Assembly (NCBI RefSeq): GCF_002013375.1
Contig: NZ_MAEW01000001.1
Span: forward strand, 62,001-126,000
DNA: 64,000 nucleotides
Source: Mycobacterium sp. D16Q13
GTDB taxonomy: Bacteria > Actinomycetota > Actinomycetes > Mycobacteriales > Mycobacteriaceae
Direction: 5' to 3'
Position 1 is the first letter of the stretch, and every line of letters begins with the position of its first letter. Of the stretch, positions 37,341-48,386 are shown piece after piece. Below the pieces are notes generated by a model, which had not been told where the DNA came from, ran no database searches, and was given only the letters and a program-made list of their open reading frames with translations. The translations under genes were made by a program, and so were the position numbers.

Positions 37341-39230
37341 GTGACTGATATCGACGCGTCCATGAGCAGGACTCGTGAACGACTCATCTTCGCCGCCATT
37401 CTGCTGACGATCACCGTGGTGTATCTCTGGGACATCAGCCATAACGGCTGGTCCAACGCCTTCTACGCGGCGGCCGTCCAATCGGGCAGCGAGAGCTGGA
37501 AGGCCTGGTTCTTCGGCAGCTTCGATCCGCAGAACTACGTGACGGTGGACAAGCCCGCCGGTGGTCTCTGGCTGATGGGGTTGTCCGCCAGAATCTTCGG
37601 CTTCTCCAGCGCCAGCATGCTGATTCCGCAGGCCGTACTGGCGATCGTCAGCGCCGCCCTGATTCGCGCCACGGTCCGGCGCCAGGCCGGTCCGAGCGCG
37701 GGCCTGCTCGCGGCGGCCCTGTTCGCGCTGATCCCCGTCGTCTCGGTGATGTTCCGGCACTCCAACCCCGACGCACCGATGGTGTTCGGCATGGTGGTGG
37801 CCGCGTACTTCACCACGCGCGCAATCGACTCCGAGCGCTCTCGCAACGCGGCCGGGTGGCTGGCGCTGGCCGGCGTGGGCATCGGTTTCGCATTCCTGTG
37901 CAAAACGCTGGAAGGGCTATTGGTGGCTCCCGCGCTGCTCCTCGCCTATCTGGTGTGCGCGAAATGGCCCTGGAAAACAACGCTCGTGCATCTGCTCGGC
38001 GCCGGCGCGGCGCTGCTGGTCTCGTCGGGATGGTGGATGGCCGCGGTCGCACTGACCCCGGCGGCCAGCCGTCCGTACGTCGACAACTCCACCGACAACA
38101 GCGAATGGACCCTGGCAGTCGGCTACAACGGACTGGACCGCCTGCTCGGCGACGATTCGAATGGAATGGGCGAAGGCGGCCGCGGCAGCGGACCCTCGTT
38201 CTCTGGTACCCCAGGCATCTTCCGCCTGTTCCAGGACACCCAGGCCGACCACATCGCGTGGCTGTTGCCCACGGCGCTCATCGCACTGATCCTCGGACTC
38301 GCCATCGTCAGCAGGACCCCGCAGACCGAGGGCTGGCTGGGCCGCCTGCGTGCGATCACCACCAATCCCGCTGGGGCAGGGCTCATTCTGTGGGGCACCT
38401 GGATGGTGTCCAATTACGTGATCCTGAGCTACATGGCCAAGCAGTTCCATCCCTACTACACCTCGGCCATGGCCCCCGCTATCGCCGGTTCCCTGGCCAT
38501 CGGCACGGTCCTGTTATGGCGGCATCGATCCGAGCGAATCGGCAAGCTGGGGCTCAGTGCGCTCACGCTCAGCGCCACCATCATGGCGTTCGTCCTGCTC
38601 CGGCGCATACCGGCCTGGCTGCCGTGGCTGCGCTGGGTCCTGCTGATCGGCGGCATCGCCGCGGCCATTGCCCTGACACTTGGCGCGCTCGAGCGCAACG
38701 CCCGGCTGCGCTACGCCATTGCCACACTGGCCCTTGCGGTTTCGCTGGGCGGGTCGATCGCCTTCACCATCGCGAACGTCACCACGCCCAAGGTCGGTGG
38801 GCTGTCCACCTCCGGCCCGGTGATGCCCGACGACGACAAGTTCGGTGGGCGGGAGCCCAAGCCGCTCGATCCCGCACTGGCGGCGCTAATCAGGGATTCC
38901 GATGCCCGGTGGCCGGTGGCGACCACCAACACCCGCACGGCCGCTCCCATTCAGCTGGAGACCAACGCGCCCGTGATGGCGATCGGCGGGTTCTCCGGAC
39001 GCGACAACCCCATCACCCTGCAGCAGTTCATCGACTACACGCAGGATGGCACCGTCGAGTTCTATGCCGAGTCCGTCAAGGACAAAGACAAGCAAGAGGA
39101 GCAGCCGCAGAAGGACGGCGACACCAAGCGGGTGACCGACGAGGTCCAGAAGTGGGTCGAAACCCACTTCTCCTCAAAGGATTACGGAGATCTTCGGGTG
39201 TTCGACCTGTCGGTGCCGCCGAAACCCTAG
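37341..39230 (+). CDS. GT39-type polyprenyl-phosphate-sugar glycosyltransferase
   Basis: A 629-residue integral membrane protein of the ArnT/PMT class (GT39/GT83). The acidic catalytic region is in the first outer loop, VYLWDISHNGWSNAFYAAAV (Asp31), with the second family motif VTVDKPAGGLWLMG (Asp70). About eleven membrane helices follow, with an extracytoplasmic C-terminal domain of about 120 residues that includes a lysine/glutamate-rich stretch (KDKDKQEEQPQKDGD). It would move a sugar from a polyprenyl-phosphate carrier to a lipid or glycan outside the membrane. The acceptor is unknown. A perfect hairpin follows the stop. Confidence 0.88.
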   Translation: MTDIDASMSRTRERLIFAAILLTITVVYLWDISHNGWSNAFYAAAVQSGSESWKAWFFGSFDPQNYVTVDKPAGGLWLMGLSARIFGFSSASMLIPQAVLAIVSAALIRATVRRQAGPSAGLLAAALFALIPVVSVMFRHSNPDAPMVFGMVVAAYFTTRAIDSERSRNAAGWLALAGVGIGFAFLCKTLEGLLVAPALLLAYLVCAKWPWKTTLVHLLGAGAALLVSSGWWMAAVALTPAASRPYVDNSTDNSEWTLAVGYNGLDRLLGDDSNGMGEGGRGSGPSFSGTPGIFRLFQDTQADHIAWLLPTALIALILGLAIVSRTPQTEGWLGRLRAITTNPAGAGLILWGTWMVSNYVILSYMAKQFHPYYTSAMAPAIAGSLAIGTVLLWRHRSERIGKLGLSALTLSATIMAFVLLRRIPAWLPWLRWVLLIGGIAAAIALTLGALERNARLRYAIATLALAVSLGGSIAFTIANVTTPKVGGLSTSGPVMPDDDKFGGREPKPLDPALAALIRDSDARWPVATTNTRTAAPIQLETNAPVMAIGGFSGRDNPITLQQFIDYTQDGTVEFYAESVKDKDKQEEQPQKDGDTKRVTDEVQKWVETHFSSKDYGDLRVFDLSVPPKP

Positions 39231-39234
39231 AAAC

Positions 39235-39294
39235 GCCGAGTGTGAAGCTGTGGCGAGATTCCGGGCGATTTCTCGCCACAGCTTCACACTCGGC
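39235..39294. terminator. Perfect 24-base hairpin between convergent genes
   Basis: Arms 39235-39258 and 39271-39294 are exact reverse complements of 24 bases with a 12-base loop. It lies between the ends of the GT39 gene and ligA and probably stops transcription from both sides. It resembles the hairpin at 1300-1355 and the decayed copy at 19133, so it may be a dispersed element. Confidence 0.85.
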
Positions 39295-39310
39295 ATCGGA
39301 CTTGTCGGCG

Positions 39311-41365
<2,055 letters not shown>

Positions 41366-41402
41366 CTAACGGACCCGCCCGACAGCACCGGAACCCTACG
41401 AT

Positions 41403-41816
41403 GTGCCCATGGGCACACACCCGATTATGTTCACCGAGGACGATCCGGGTCTGGCCGAACTACGCGAGCTTGCTCTCGCATTGCCCGAGGCCACCGAACA
41501 GATCTCCTGGGGCAGACCCGTCTTCAAGGCCGGAAAGATCTTCGCGATGTTCGGCGGGAACGCCAAGGGCGCAACCCGGGGCGAGATGATCGCCTACCCC
41601 TACTCGGTGCTGGTCAAGGTGGACGATTCGGAGCGCCCCGCTCTCTTGCAGGACGAACGCTTCTATTACCCGGCCTACATGGGGCCCTTTGGCTGGCTCG
41701 GCCTGGATGTCAGCACCACCGACGTGGACTGGGACGAGGTTGCCGAGCTTCTCGATGCGTCCTATCGATTGATCGCCACCAAGAGGCTGATCAAGCTGCT
41801 CGATCAGCGCCACTGA
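41403..41816 (+). CDS. MmcQ/YjbR-family DNA-binding-like protein
   Basis: A 137-residue cytoplasmic protein with the YjbR/MmcQ fold (ELALALPEATEQISWGRPVF, KAGKIFAMFGG, and a C-terminal LLDASYRLIATKRLIK). The family has a double-wing shape thought to bind DNA, but no defined activity. A second ATG three codons in (41409) is equally possible. The gene is divergent from ligA and precedes the protease array. Confidence 0.83.
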   Translation: MPMGTHPIMFTEDDPGLAELRELALALPEATEQISWGRPVFKAGKIFAMFGGNAKGATRGEMIAYPYSVLVKVDDSERPALLQDERFYYPAYMGPFGWLGLDVSTTDVDWDEVAELLDASYRLIATKRLIKLLDQRH

Positions 41817-41849
41817 TCCCCGGACAATCCCTACACTCAGTTTCACGCT

Positions 41850-42638
41850 TTGCCTACCACTCAGAGAGACAGGCTGGGATGCAAATTGTCTGTTGCTAGC
41901 AGATTGTGCGGTGTTCTCGGCGCAGCCGCGCTGACCGCAGTCGCCATGGCGCCCCCGGCCCTGGCCGATGGGCCCCTCGTGTTTCCCGGGATGGAGATCA
42001 TCCAGGGAACGCAGAGTTGCACGCTGGGCTTCGTCGATCCCGATGTACGTTTCGGCCTCACCGCGGGCCATTGCGCCATGGATACCGATGGCCCGGTGTA
42101 CGACTCGGCAGGCGAACTCATCGGCGTCCTCGTCATCGCCGGTTCCAATCTGCGCGACGGCGAGCGGATCGACGGCACCAAGTACCTGATCGACTACGAG
42201 GCCATCAAATTCCGCGATGACGTAGCGATCAACGACGTGCTGCCCAACGGGATTCGGCTTGAGCGCGGCAGCGGGATCCAGCCGCACACCGGGCTGCCGG
42301 TCTGCCGGAATGGCGTCACTACCGGTGAGGCCTGCGGCACCGTCACCACGGTCAACAACGGCTGGTTCGAAATCGACGGACTACCCGCCGACCACGGCGA
42401 CTCGGGCAGCCCGGTGTACTCGATCACCTCACCCGGGCACGGGTCCATCGTCGGCATCGCCCGCGGAACCACGCGCAGCGTGGACACCGGCGTGGTGCAA
42501 ACCACCGCGATTTCCTGGTCAACCGTCCTCAATCAACTGCGGGAAGACCTCGAAAAACCACCCACCGCTCCCCCTCCACCTGGGGATTCACCAACCCCGA
42601 CGGCACTTCCTGCACCACAAGACACCCAATTCGCATAG
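41850..42638 (+). CDS. Secreted S1-type serine protease, copy 1 (Rv1815-like)
   Basis: A chymotrypsin-fold protease with a Sec signal peptide ending at about Ala39 (ALTAVAMAPPALAD). The triad is visible: His74 in LTAGHC, Asp115 in LIDYEAI and Ser185 in GDSGSPV. Four cysteines in SCTLGF, AGHC, VCRNG and EACG can make two disulfides. The C-terminus is a proline/threonine tail. It is close to two further copies downstream and to M. tuberculosis Rv1815. The substrate is unknown. TTG codons at 41850 and 41886 are the candidate starts, the second having a better ribosome site (GAGAGACAGG). Confidence 0.85.
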   Translation: MPTTQRDRLGCKLSVASRLCGVLGAAALTAVAMAPPALADGPLVFPGMEIIQGTQSCTLGFVDPDVRFGLTAGHCAMDTDGPVYDSAGELIGVLVIAGSNLRDGERIDGTKYLIDYEAIKFRDDVAINDVLPNGIRLERGSGIQPHTGLPVCRNGVTTGEACGTVTTVNNGWFEIDGLPADHGDSGSPVYSITSPGHGSIVGIARGTTRSVDTGVVQTTAISWSTVLNQLREDLEKPPTAPPPPGDSPTPTALPAPQDTQFA

Positions 42639-42729
42639 GCTCGTAGCGACACGGAGAGTCGTGCCGCGTGCTCTCCTCACACTGGTCGGGCTTTGTTGAC
42701 GGTGAACGTGGCAGACAGAGAGCTATCGC

Positions 42730-43569
42730 GTGACCAGTGTCGGCGAGAACGGTCGACGGACCGACCCGTGGGGACGGTGGACAGTCTGGGTGGCGGCCCT
42801 GGCCGTGCTGAGCGGTCTTGGTCTCGCGAACCCGGCTGCGGCACATGCGGATCCGCTGATTTACCCGGGTATGGAGATCATCCAACGCCCACCCGGTAAG
42901 GAATCGCTGAGTTGCACCCTCGGGTTCGTTGATCCCACCGCGCGCGTCGGCGTCACCGCAGGTCACTGTGGCGGGAACGGGCCGGTGTTCACCAACGACG
43001 GCGTGCGTATCGGACAGCTCGCGGTGGCCCAGTCCAATATCAAGCCCGAAGGGCCGCTGGCCCGCGACGACTACCGAATCGACTACGAGGGCATCGCCTT
43101 CGACGAGGGCGTGCCGATCAACAACGTGCTGCCCAACGGACTACGACTCGGAGTCGACCCCGCCGTCGTTCCCCGGGACGGTCTGGCGGTGTGCCGAATC
43201 GGGATCACCACGGGTGAGGCGTGCGGCGCCATCGCCGGATTCGGCAACGGCTGGTTCCTCGTGGACGGCCTGCCCGCCGACCACGGCGACTCCGGTAGCG
43301 CCGTGTACACCGTGACCTCGCCCGGCAATGCCGCCATCGTCGGCATCGTGAGCGCGCGATTCACGGCCAATCAGACCCGCCGGGAGTCCACCGTGGCGCT
43401 GTCCTGGCCGACGGTGCAACAGCAGATCCGAGACGACATCGCGGCGGCCGCGCGTCGCCCCGAGGCCGCGAGCCCCGTGGCCATCAATCCGCAGGCGCCG
43501 CCGATGGTCCTGCCTCCGGCGCCCTCCGATGACCGCCCGTCTGGTCCCGCGAGAATGGTTGTCCCCTAG
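42730..43569 (+). CDS. Secreted S1-type serine protease, copy 2
   Basis: A 279-residue paralogue of the preceding protease. The signal peptide has hydrophobic VAALAVLSGLGLANPAAAHA. His79 (VTAGHC), Asp118 (RIDYEGI) and Ser188 (GDSGSAV) form the triad, and the four cysteines are kept. The residue after GDSGS is Ala rather than Pro/Gly, which may slightly alter the S1 region. The C-terminal tail of about 45 residues is rich in Pro/Ala. A GTG serves as start. It is followed five bases later by the third copy. Confidence 0.87.
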   Translation: MTSVGENGRRTDPWGRWTVWVAALAVLSGLGLANPAAAHADPLIYPGMEIIQRPPGKESLSCTLGFVDPTARVGVTAGHCGGNGPVFTNDGVRIGQLAVAQSNIKPEGPLARDDYRIDYEGIAFDEGVPINNVLPNGLRLGVDPAVVPRDGLAVCRIGITTGEACGAIAGFGNGWFLVDGLPADHGDSGSAVYTVTSPGNAAIVGIVSARFTANQTRRESTVALSWPTVQQQIRDDIAAAARRPEAASPVAINPQAPPMVLPPAPSDDRPSGPARMVVP

Positions 43570-43574
43570 CCGTC

Positions 43575-44255
43575 ATGCGCCCGTTCTTGTGGATAACGAC
43601 CATCGTCGCTGTGCTGTGCGCGCTTCCCGCCGCGAACCCCGCACCTGCACATGCGGACCCGCCGCTGGTGTACCCCGGCATGCTCATCTATCAGGGCTCG
43701 CTGAGCTGCACGCTCGGTTATGTCGATCCGGCGCTTCGCGTGGGCATCACGGCTGGGCATTGCTTCAACGGTGACGGCATCGTTCGCAATGGAGACTTCG
43801 CGGCGGTGGGACACAAGATCCTGGCGCACGACAACCGCCCGCCCGAGGGCCCGGTGTACGAGGACGAGTACACCATCGACTACGAGGCCATCTCGATCGA
43901 TGACGGATTGCCCGTCAACGACGTCATGGCCAATGGTCAACGGCTCGAACGCGATGACACGGTCACTCCCGACGTGGGAATGCCTGTCTGCCGCACCGGC
44001 TTCACCACGGGCGATGCGTGCGGATCGGTGACCCGACTTGGCAACGGCTGGTTCAGGTTTAACGGCCCGGTGATCGCCAAAGGCGATTCTGGAGGCCCGG
44101 TGTACACCCATGTCGGCGACCGCACCGTGCTCGTCGGCATCATTCGCGGTTTCATGACCAGCCAGTCCGGCGATGACGTGCAGTCGTGGGCGATGTCCTG
44201 GCCGTCGGTGGTCAAGCAACTCCGCGAGGACCGCAAGGGTCTACTGCCCGGCTGA
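43575..44255 (+). CDS. Secreted S1-type serine protease, copy 3
   Basis: A 226-residue protease, the shortest of the three, with no C-terminal tail. The signal peptide (ITTIVAVLCALPAANPAPAH) precedes LVYPGMLIYQ, a stretch conserved in all three copies. His62 (ITAGHC), Asp102 (TIDYEAI) and Ser172 (GDSGGPV) form the triad, and four cysteines remain. It probably shares a transcript with copy 2. Confidence 0.88.
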   Translation: MRPFLWITTIVAVLCALPAANPAPAHADPPLVYPGMLIYQGSLSCTLGYVDPALRVGITAGHCFNGDGIVRNGDFAAVGHKILAHDNRPPEGPVYEDEYTIDYEAISIDDGLPVNDVMANGQRLERDDTVTPDVGMPVCRTGFTTGDACGSVTRLGNGWFRFNGPVIAKGDSGGPVYTHVGDRTVLVGIIRGFMTSQSGDDVQSWAMSWPSVVKQLREDRKGLLPG

Positions 44256-44273
44256 GCCCGTAGGCTCACGCCC

Positions 44274-45128
44274 ATGTCTGATTCTCTTCGCACAAGCGGC
44301 TCATCGGCGAGCGACTGGAAAGCCTTCACCGTTGAGACCACCGGGCACATCGCCCAGGTCACCCTCATCGGGCCTGGCAAGGGCAATGCGATGGGACCCG
44401 ATTTCTGGCGGGAACTGCCGCTGATCTTCACCGAACTGGACGCGGACCCGGAGGTACGGGCGATTGTTCTCGCCGCCGACGGCACCAATTTCAGCTACGG
44501 ATTGGACCTGCCCGCGATGGCAGGCACCTTCATGCCGTTGATGGCCGAGAAGGCATTGGCGAAACCGCGCACCGACTTCCTCGACGAGATACGCCGGCTG
44601 CAGGCCTCGGTGACCGCCGTCGCCGACTGCCGCAAGCCGGTGATCGCCGCGGTGCAGGGCTGGTGCATCGGCGGTGGCGTCGACCTCATCGCAGCCACCG
44701 ACATCCGGTACGCGAGTGCCGACGCGAAGTTCAGTGTGCGCGAGGCCAAGGTCGCGATTGTGGCCGATATTGGCTCACTGCACCGTCTTCCACCGATCAT
44801 CGGCGACGGTCACCTGCGTGAACTGGCGTTCACCGGCAAGGACATCGACGCCGCGCGGGCCGAGAAGATCGGACTCGTCAATGACGTGTTCGACACTGCG
44901 GAGGCAACGCTGGCCGCCGCCCACGCGACCGCCGCCGAAATCGCCGCCAATCCGCCCCTGGTGGTGCAGGGCGTCAAGGACGTGCTGGGCCGCGAGCGCG
45001 AGAGTGTCGTCGCCGACGGCCTCAAGTACGTCTCGACGTGGAATGCCGCGTTCCTGCCGTCGGAGGACCTGCAGGAAGCCATCGGCGCGGTCTTCGAGAA
45101 GCGTGATCCCGACTTCAAGGGACGCTAG
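44274..45128 (+). CDS. Enoyl-CoA hydratase/isomerase (crotonase superfamily)
   Basis: A 284-residue crotonase. The oxyanion-hole strands are at NFSYGLDLPA and at GWCIGGGVDLIAATDIRYAS, and the C-terminal half has VGL-like VADIGSLHRLPPII. The Asp at the position after VADIG resembles delta(3,5)-delta(2,4)-dienoyl-CoA isomerases. It probably acts in fatty-acid beta-oxidation of unsaturated chains. Its last four bases overlap the end of the converging bluB gene. Near its N-terminus it carries a copy of a repeated 22-base DNA motif (44284-44305). Confidence 0.88.
   Translation: MSDSLRTSGSSASDWKAFTVETTGHIAQVTLIGPGKGNAMGPDFWRELPLIFTELDADPEVRAIVLAADGTNFSYGLDLPAMAGTFMPLMAEKALAKPRTDFLDEIRRLQASVTAVADCRKPVIAAVQGWCIGGGVDLIAATDIRYASADAKFSVREAKVAIVADIGSLHRLPPIIGDGHLRELAFTGKDIDAARAEKIGLVNDVFDTAEATLAAAHATAAEIAANPPLVVQGVKDVLGRERESVVADGLKYVSTWNAAFLPSEDLQEAIGAVFEKRDPDFKGR
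44284..44305 (+). repeat. Short dispersed motif, copy A (CTTCGC...GGCTCATC)
   Basis: A 22-base stretch inside the first codons of the crotonase gene. Near-identical stretches stand at 61449-61470 and, more diverged, at 63806-63827, always at the start of a gene. Confidence 0.5.
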
Positions 45129-45748
45129 ATCTCCCGGTAGCGGCCCCAGTGCACGGCATCCTCCAGGGGGCGCCCGCTGCGCCAGCCGAAGCGCTCCAAG
45201 TCGGGGCGCTCGGCGAACTCATGCACCGGTCCGACACACAACCAGGCGATCGGCCTGATATGCGTTGGTGCGTCTATTAACTCGGCCAGGAACTGTTCCT
45301 CGTAGAAGGACACCCAGCCGACGCCGATCCCTTCGGTGACCGCGGCGAGCCAGAGGTTCTGGATGGCGAGCACGGCCGAGAACAGGCCCGCGTCGGCGAT
45401 GGTGTGCCTGCCCAGAACGTGCGGGCCACCACGGCCGTGGTCGTAGGTGACCACCACGCCGGTGCCGCTTTCACAGATGCCTTCAATCTTGATGGGGTCA
45501 AAGGTGGTTCGCCGTTCCTCCGGAAGGCTGTCGGCGAATCTCTGGCGCTGCTCCGTCACGTGCGCTGCGAACTTCTCCAGCGTCTGCGATTCGCGCATCA
45601 CCACGAAATCCCACGGCTGGCTGTTCCCGACGCTGGGCGCGCGATGCGCGGCCTGAAGCAGCTTCATCAACGTCGCGTCGTCGACAACCTGTCCGGTGAA
45701 CTCGGCACGCACGTCCCGGCGGGTGGCAATGGCCTGATAGACGTCCAT
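45125..45748 (-). CDS. bluB: 5,6-dimethylbenzimidazole synthase
   Basis: BluB fragments reduced FMN to 5,6-dimethylbenzimidazole, the lower ligand of vitamin B12. From the ATG at 45748 it has 207 residues, starting DVYQAIATRRDVRAEF. It contains the flavin-binding APSVGNSQPWDFVVM and WVSFYEEQFLA, as in BluB rather than generic nitroreductases. Its start overlaps the stop of the upstream MetE-like gene by one base (TGATG), so the two are translated together. Upstream in-frame codons to 45847 run into that gene and are not the start. Confidence 0.85.
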   Translation of the reverse strand: MDVYQAIATRRDVRAEFTGQVVDDATLMKLLQAAHRAPSVGNSQPWDFVVMRESQTLEKFAAHVTEQRQRFADSLPEERRTTFDPIKIEGICESGTGVVVTYDHGRGGPHVLGRHTIADAGLFSAVLAIQNLWLAAVTEGIGVGWVSFYEEQFLAELIDAPTHIRPIAWLCVGPVHEFAERPDLERFGWRSGRPLEDAVHWGRYREI

Positions 45749-46758
45749 CACAGCGCATCCGGGTCGGCAGCGATCAGATCGCTGACCTTGCGGGTCAATT
45801 CGGTTGCGGTACGTGCCCATGGAAGGTCTGCGCCGGCCAGACCACATCCGGCGCTGATGCCGATCCGATCGCGCAGCACGGCACGTCCGAAGCCCAGTTT
45901 GTCCGCGAGCGCCGCGGTACGCGTTGCGAGCACGTCGGACGATATCGGCACCGGCGGTGGCGAGCCGGGAATCACGCCGAGCAGCGCGATCTTCCCGGTG
46001 TCCAGCACCGAGGCCAGTCCGTCGAGCGCCTGCGCATCCGTCAGGTATGCGGCATCCACCGCGATCCCGCGAATATTGGTCCCGCGCAACAGCTCCCAGG
46101 GAGGATCTGTGGCGCAGCAGTGCACCACTAGTTCACCGCCGACCGCGGCGGCGCACTGGTCCAACAGCGAAATCGCTGTCGGTACGTCGACCGGATGTAC
46201 CGGCGAGAACATGCTGGTTCCGGACAGCCTGCCCTCCAGCGCGGCGGACAGGGACGGTTCATCGAGCTGCACCACCACGGGAACACCGAGCCGTCGGGAC
46301 AGCGTGGCTTGGTGCAGCGCCAACCCCTCTGCCAGAGAAGCCGCCAGGTCCCGCACCGCACCGGGATCGGTGATCGCGCGGTGGCCGTTGGGAAGCTCCA
46401 ATTGTGCTGCCAGCGTTACCGGCCCGGGGCCCTGCACCTTCACCGCGCGATCGCTACCCCGATGCCCGCCACGCTCCCACTCCTCCTCAAGCGCATCCAT
46501 GTCCTCGTCAAGGAATCCGCGGGCCCGTCGCACCACCGCCCCGGGCCGGGCAGTGGTGCGGTAGCCGGTGGGCACCACATCGACGGCGATATCAACCAGC
46601 AAGGCCGCGGCCCGTCCGATCAGATCGGCACCGATTCCGCGCGCAGGCAGCTCCACGATATGGGGCAGCGGCAGTTCGGCCACCACGATCTCGGTCGCGG
46701 CACGCGCCTCTTGACCCGGCCACGAGCCGACGCCAGTTCCCTTCGCCCATACATTCAC
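45748..46758 (-). CDS. Methionine synthase MetE C-terminal-like protein (Rv3015c family)
   Basis: From the GTG at 46758 (VNVWAKGTGVGSWPG) the protein has 336 residues, about the size of the catalytic barrel of MetE alone. The N-terminal half of full-length MetE is missing. The zinc-site residues appear kept: His213 and Cys215 in VHCC, and Cys305 in SAGCG. The substrate strand QLDEPSL (165-171) also matches MetE. Core-MetE proteins of this size are known to take a methyl group from a cobamide source. Coupling to bluB makes such a role plausible, but the activity is inferred. Confidence 0.78.
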   Translation of the reverse strand: MNVWAKGTGVGSWPGQEARAATEIVVAELPLPHIVELPARGIGADLIGRAAALLVDIAVDVVPTGYRTTARPGAVVRRARGFLDEDMDALEEEWERGGHRGSDRAVKVQGPGPVTLAAQLELPNGHRAITDPGAVRDLAASLAEGLALHQATLSRRLGVPVVVQLDEPSLSAALEGRLSGTSMFSPVHPVDVPTAISLLDQCAAAVGGELVVHCCATDPPWELLRGTNIRGIAVDAAYLTDAQALDGLASVLDTGKIALLGVIPGSPPPVPISSDVLATRTAALADKLGFGRAVLRDRIGISAGCGLAGADLPWARTATELTRKVSDLIAADPDAL

Positions 46759-46768
46759 ATGCAGAACG

Positions 46769-48217
46769 TTAGGTGATGAGCGACTCGATCGGACCCTTGG
46801 CGAAATAGACGACAAACAATCCGGCCACCACATACAGCAGCGGATGCACGGCACGGCCTCGAGCCCCGCGCTCCGCTGACACGACGGCGAGCACCACCCA
46901 GCTGATGAATCCGACGCCGATGCCGTTGGCGATCGAGTAGGTAAAGGGCATCGTCACCACGGTCAAAAAGCAGGGCAGCGCGTGGTCGAACCGGGTGAAG
47001 TCAATGCTGCGAAGCTGGCCGATCATCATGGCACCCACCACCACCAGCGCCGGCGCCGCGGCTTCCAGCGGTACAACCGAATACAGCGGGGTGAAGAACA
47101 TGGCCGCCAGGAACAGCAGCCCGGTGACCACATTGGCCAGCCCGGTCCGTGCACCCTCGGCGATGCCCGACGCGGACTCCACGAACACGGTGTTGGAGGA
47201 CGAGGACGAGACACCACCAACGACGGCACCGACGCCCTCTACGGACAGCGCCCGTCCGATACCGGGCAGGGTGCCGTGTTCATCGGTCAATCCGGCCTCC
47301 TTACCCAAACCGGTCATGGTTCCCATTGCGTCGAAGAAGTTCGAGAGCACCAGCGCGAACACCAGGACCGTGGCCGACAGCACGCCCACCCGAGTGAACG
47401 CACCGAACATGTCGACCTGACCGAGCAGACTCAGATCCGGGATGCCGCCCGCGGAGGCGGGCCAGTCGGGCACCGTGAGATTCCATCCCTTGGTGTCGAC
47501 GGGCTGCGCGCCGCGTTCGGTCAACGCCTGCGCGATCATGGAAATCCCCGTCATCACGACGATTCCGATGAGCAGTCCGCCACGAACCTTGCGCACCACC
47601 AGGATTCCCATCAGCAGCACACCCGCGGCGAAGATCAGGGTCGGGACGGTGGCCACCGAGTTGTCGATTCCCAAACCAACCGGCACCGTGGTGTTGGCAG
47701 CGTCGGGGATCCGCCGCACGAAACCCGCGTCGACAAACCCGATGAACGCGATGAAGCAGCCGATTCCCGCAGCGATCGCCGCCTTCAGCTCGTCGGGAAT
47801 GGCATGAAACACCGCGGTGCGAAAACCGGAGATGCCCAGCGCCACAATGACGAGGCCGTCAACGATGACCAATCCCATGGCCTCGGGCCAGCTCATCTGC
47901 GATGCGAACGACACCGCGAGCAGACTGTTGATGCCCAGCCCGGCCGCAAGCGCGAACGGGTAATTGGCGATAAATCCGAACAGGATCGACATCACTCCGG
48001 CAGCCAGCGCCGTGACCGCCGCTACCTGCCCCACTGGCAGCACATGGCCCAGCACGTCGGCGTTATGCGCGCGTCCGGGCTCGCCACCGATGATGAGCGG
48101 GTTGAGCACCACGATGTAGGCCATCGCGAAGAAGGTGACGACCCCGCCGCGGACCTCCCGCCCTAACGTCGACTGCCGCTCGGAGATCCGGAAGTACCGG
48201 TCCAGGAGGCCATTCAT
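46769..48217 (-). CDS. AzgA-type purine permease (NCS2)
   Basis: A 482-residue permease from the ATG at 48217 (MNGLLDRYFRISERQSTLGR). It has about fourteen helices and the AzgA features MGTMTGLGKEAGL and VGGVSSSSSNTVFVESASGI. The group imports adenine, guanine or hypoxanthine with protons. Upstream codons to 48454 carry no sense as coding. It is divergent from the acyl-ACP desaturase gene. Confidence 0.9.
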   Translation of the reverse strand: MNGLLDRYFRISERQSTLGREVRGGVVTFFAMAYIVVLNPLIIGGEPGRAHNADVLGHVLPVGQVAAVTALAAGVMSILFGFIANYPFALAAGLGINSLLAVSFASQMSWPEAMGLVIVDGLVIVALGISGFRTAVFHAIPDELKAAIAAGIGCFIAFIGFVDAGFVRRIPDAANTTVPVGLGIDNSVATVPTLIFAAGVLLMGILVVRKVRGGLLIGIVVMTGISMIAQALTERGAQPVDTKGWNLTVPDWPASAGGIPDLSLLGQVDMFGAFTRVGVLSATVLVFALVLSNFFDAMGTMTGLGKEAGLTDEHGTLPGIGRALSVEGVGAVVGGVSSSSSNTVFVESASGIAEGARTGLANVVTGLLFLAAMFFTPLYSVVPLEAAAPALVVVGAMMIGQLRSIDFTRFDHALPCFLTVVTMPFTYSIANGIGVGFISWVVLAVVSAERGARGRAVHPLLYVVAGLFVVYFAKGPIESLIT

Positions 48218-48386
48218 AGGCGTTGAAAGTACAGGCCCCGGTTCCCGGCCGCCCATCGGAACGCTCACGGGCGAGGGACTTTCCACCCCAGATAGATGAC
48301 CTTTGTCACTAGAGGCGCGTGCGGCCACCCGGTCAAATGTAAGTGTCACTTTTAGACACAGATAACTAGTCCCGAGGACCGCATTC
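48218..48386. promoter_or_regulatory. Divergent control region, purine permease/desaturase
   Basis: The 169-base gap contains an inverted repeat, GTGTC (48343-48347) and GACAC (48355-48359) with a seven-base spacer, 28-44 bases before the desaturase ATG. Its position would allow repression of the desaturase. A GATAAC at 48361-48366 may be part of a -10 box, without a clear -35. Confidence 0.45.

Noticed and set aside
45125..45748. BluB as a generic nitroreductase
   Set aside because: The start RRDVRAEF and the APSVGNSQPW block fit BluB, and the length matches, so the generic call was dropped.
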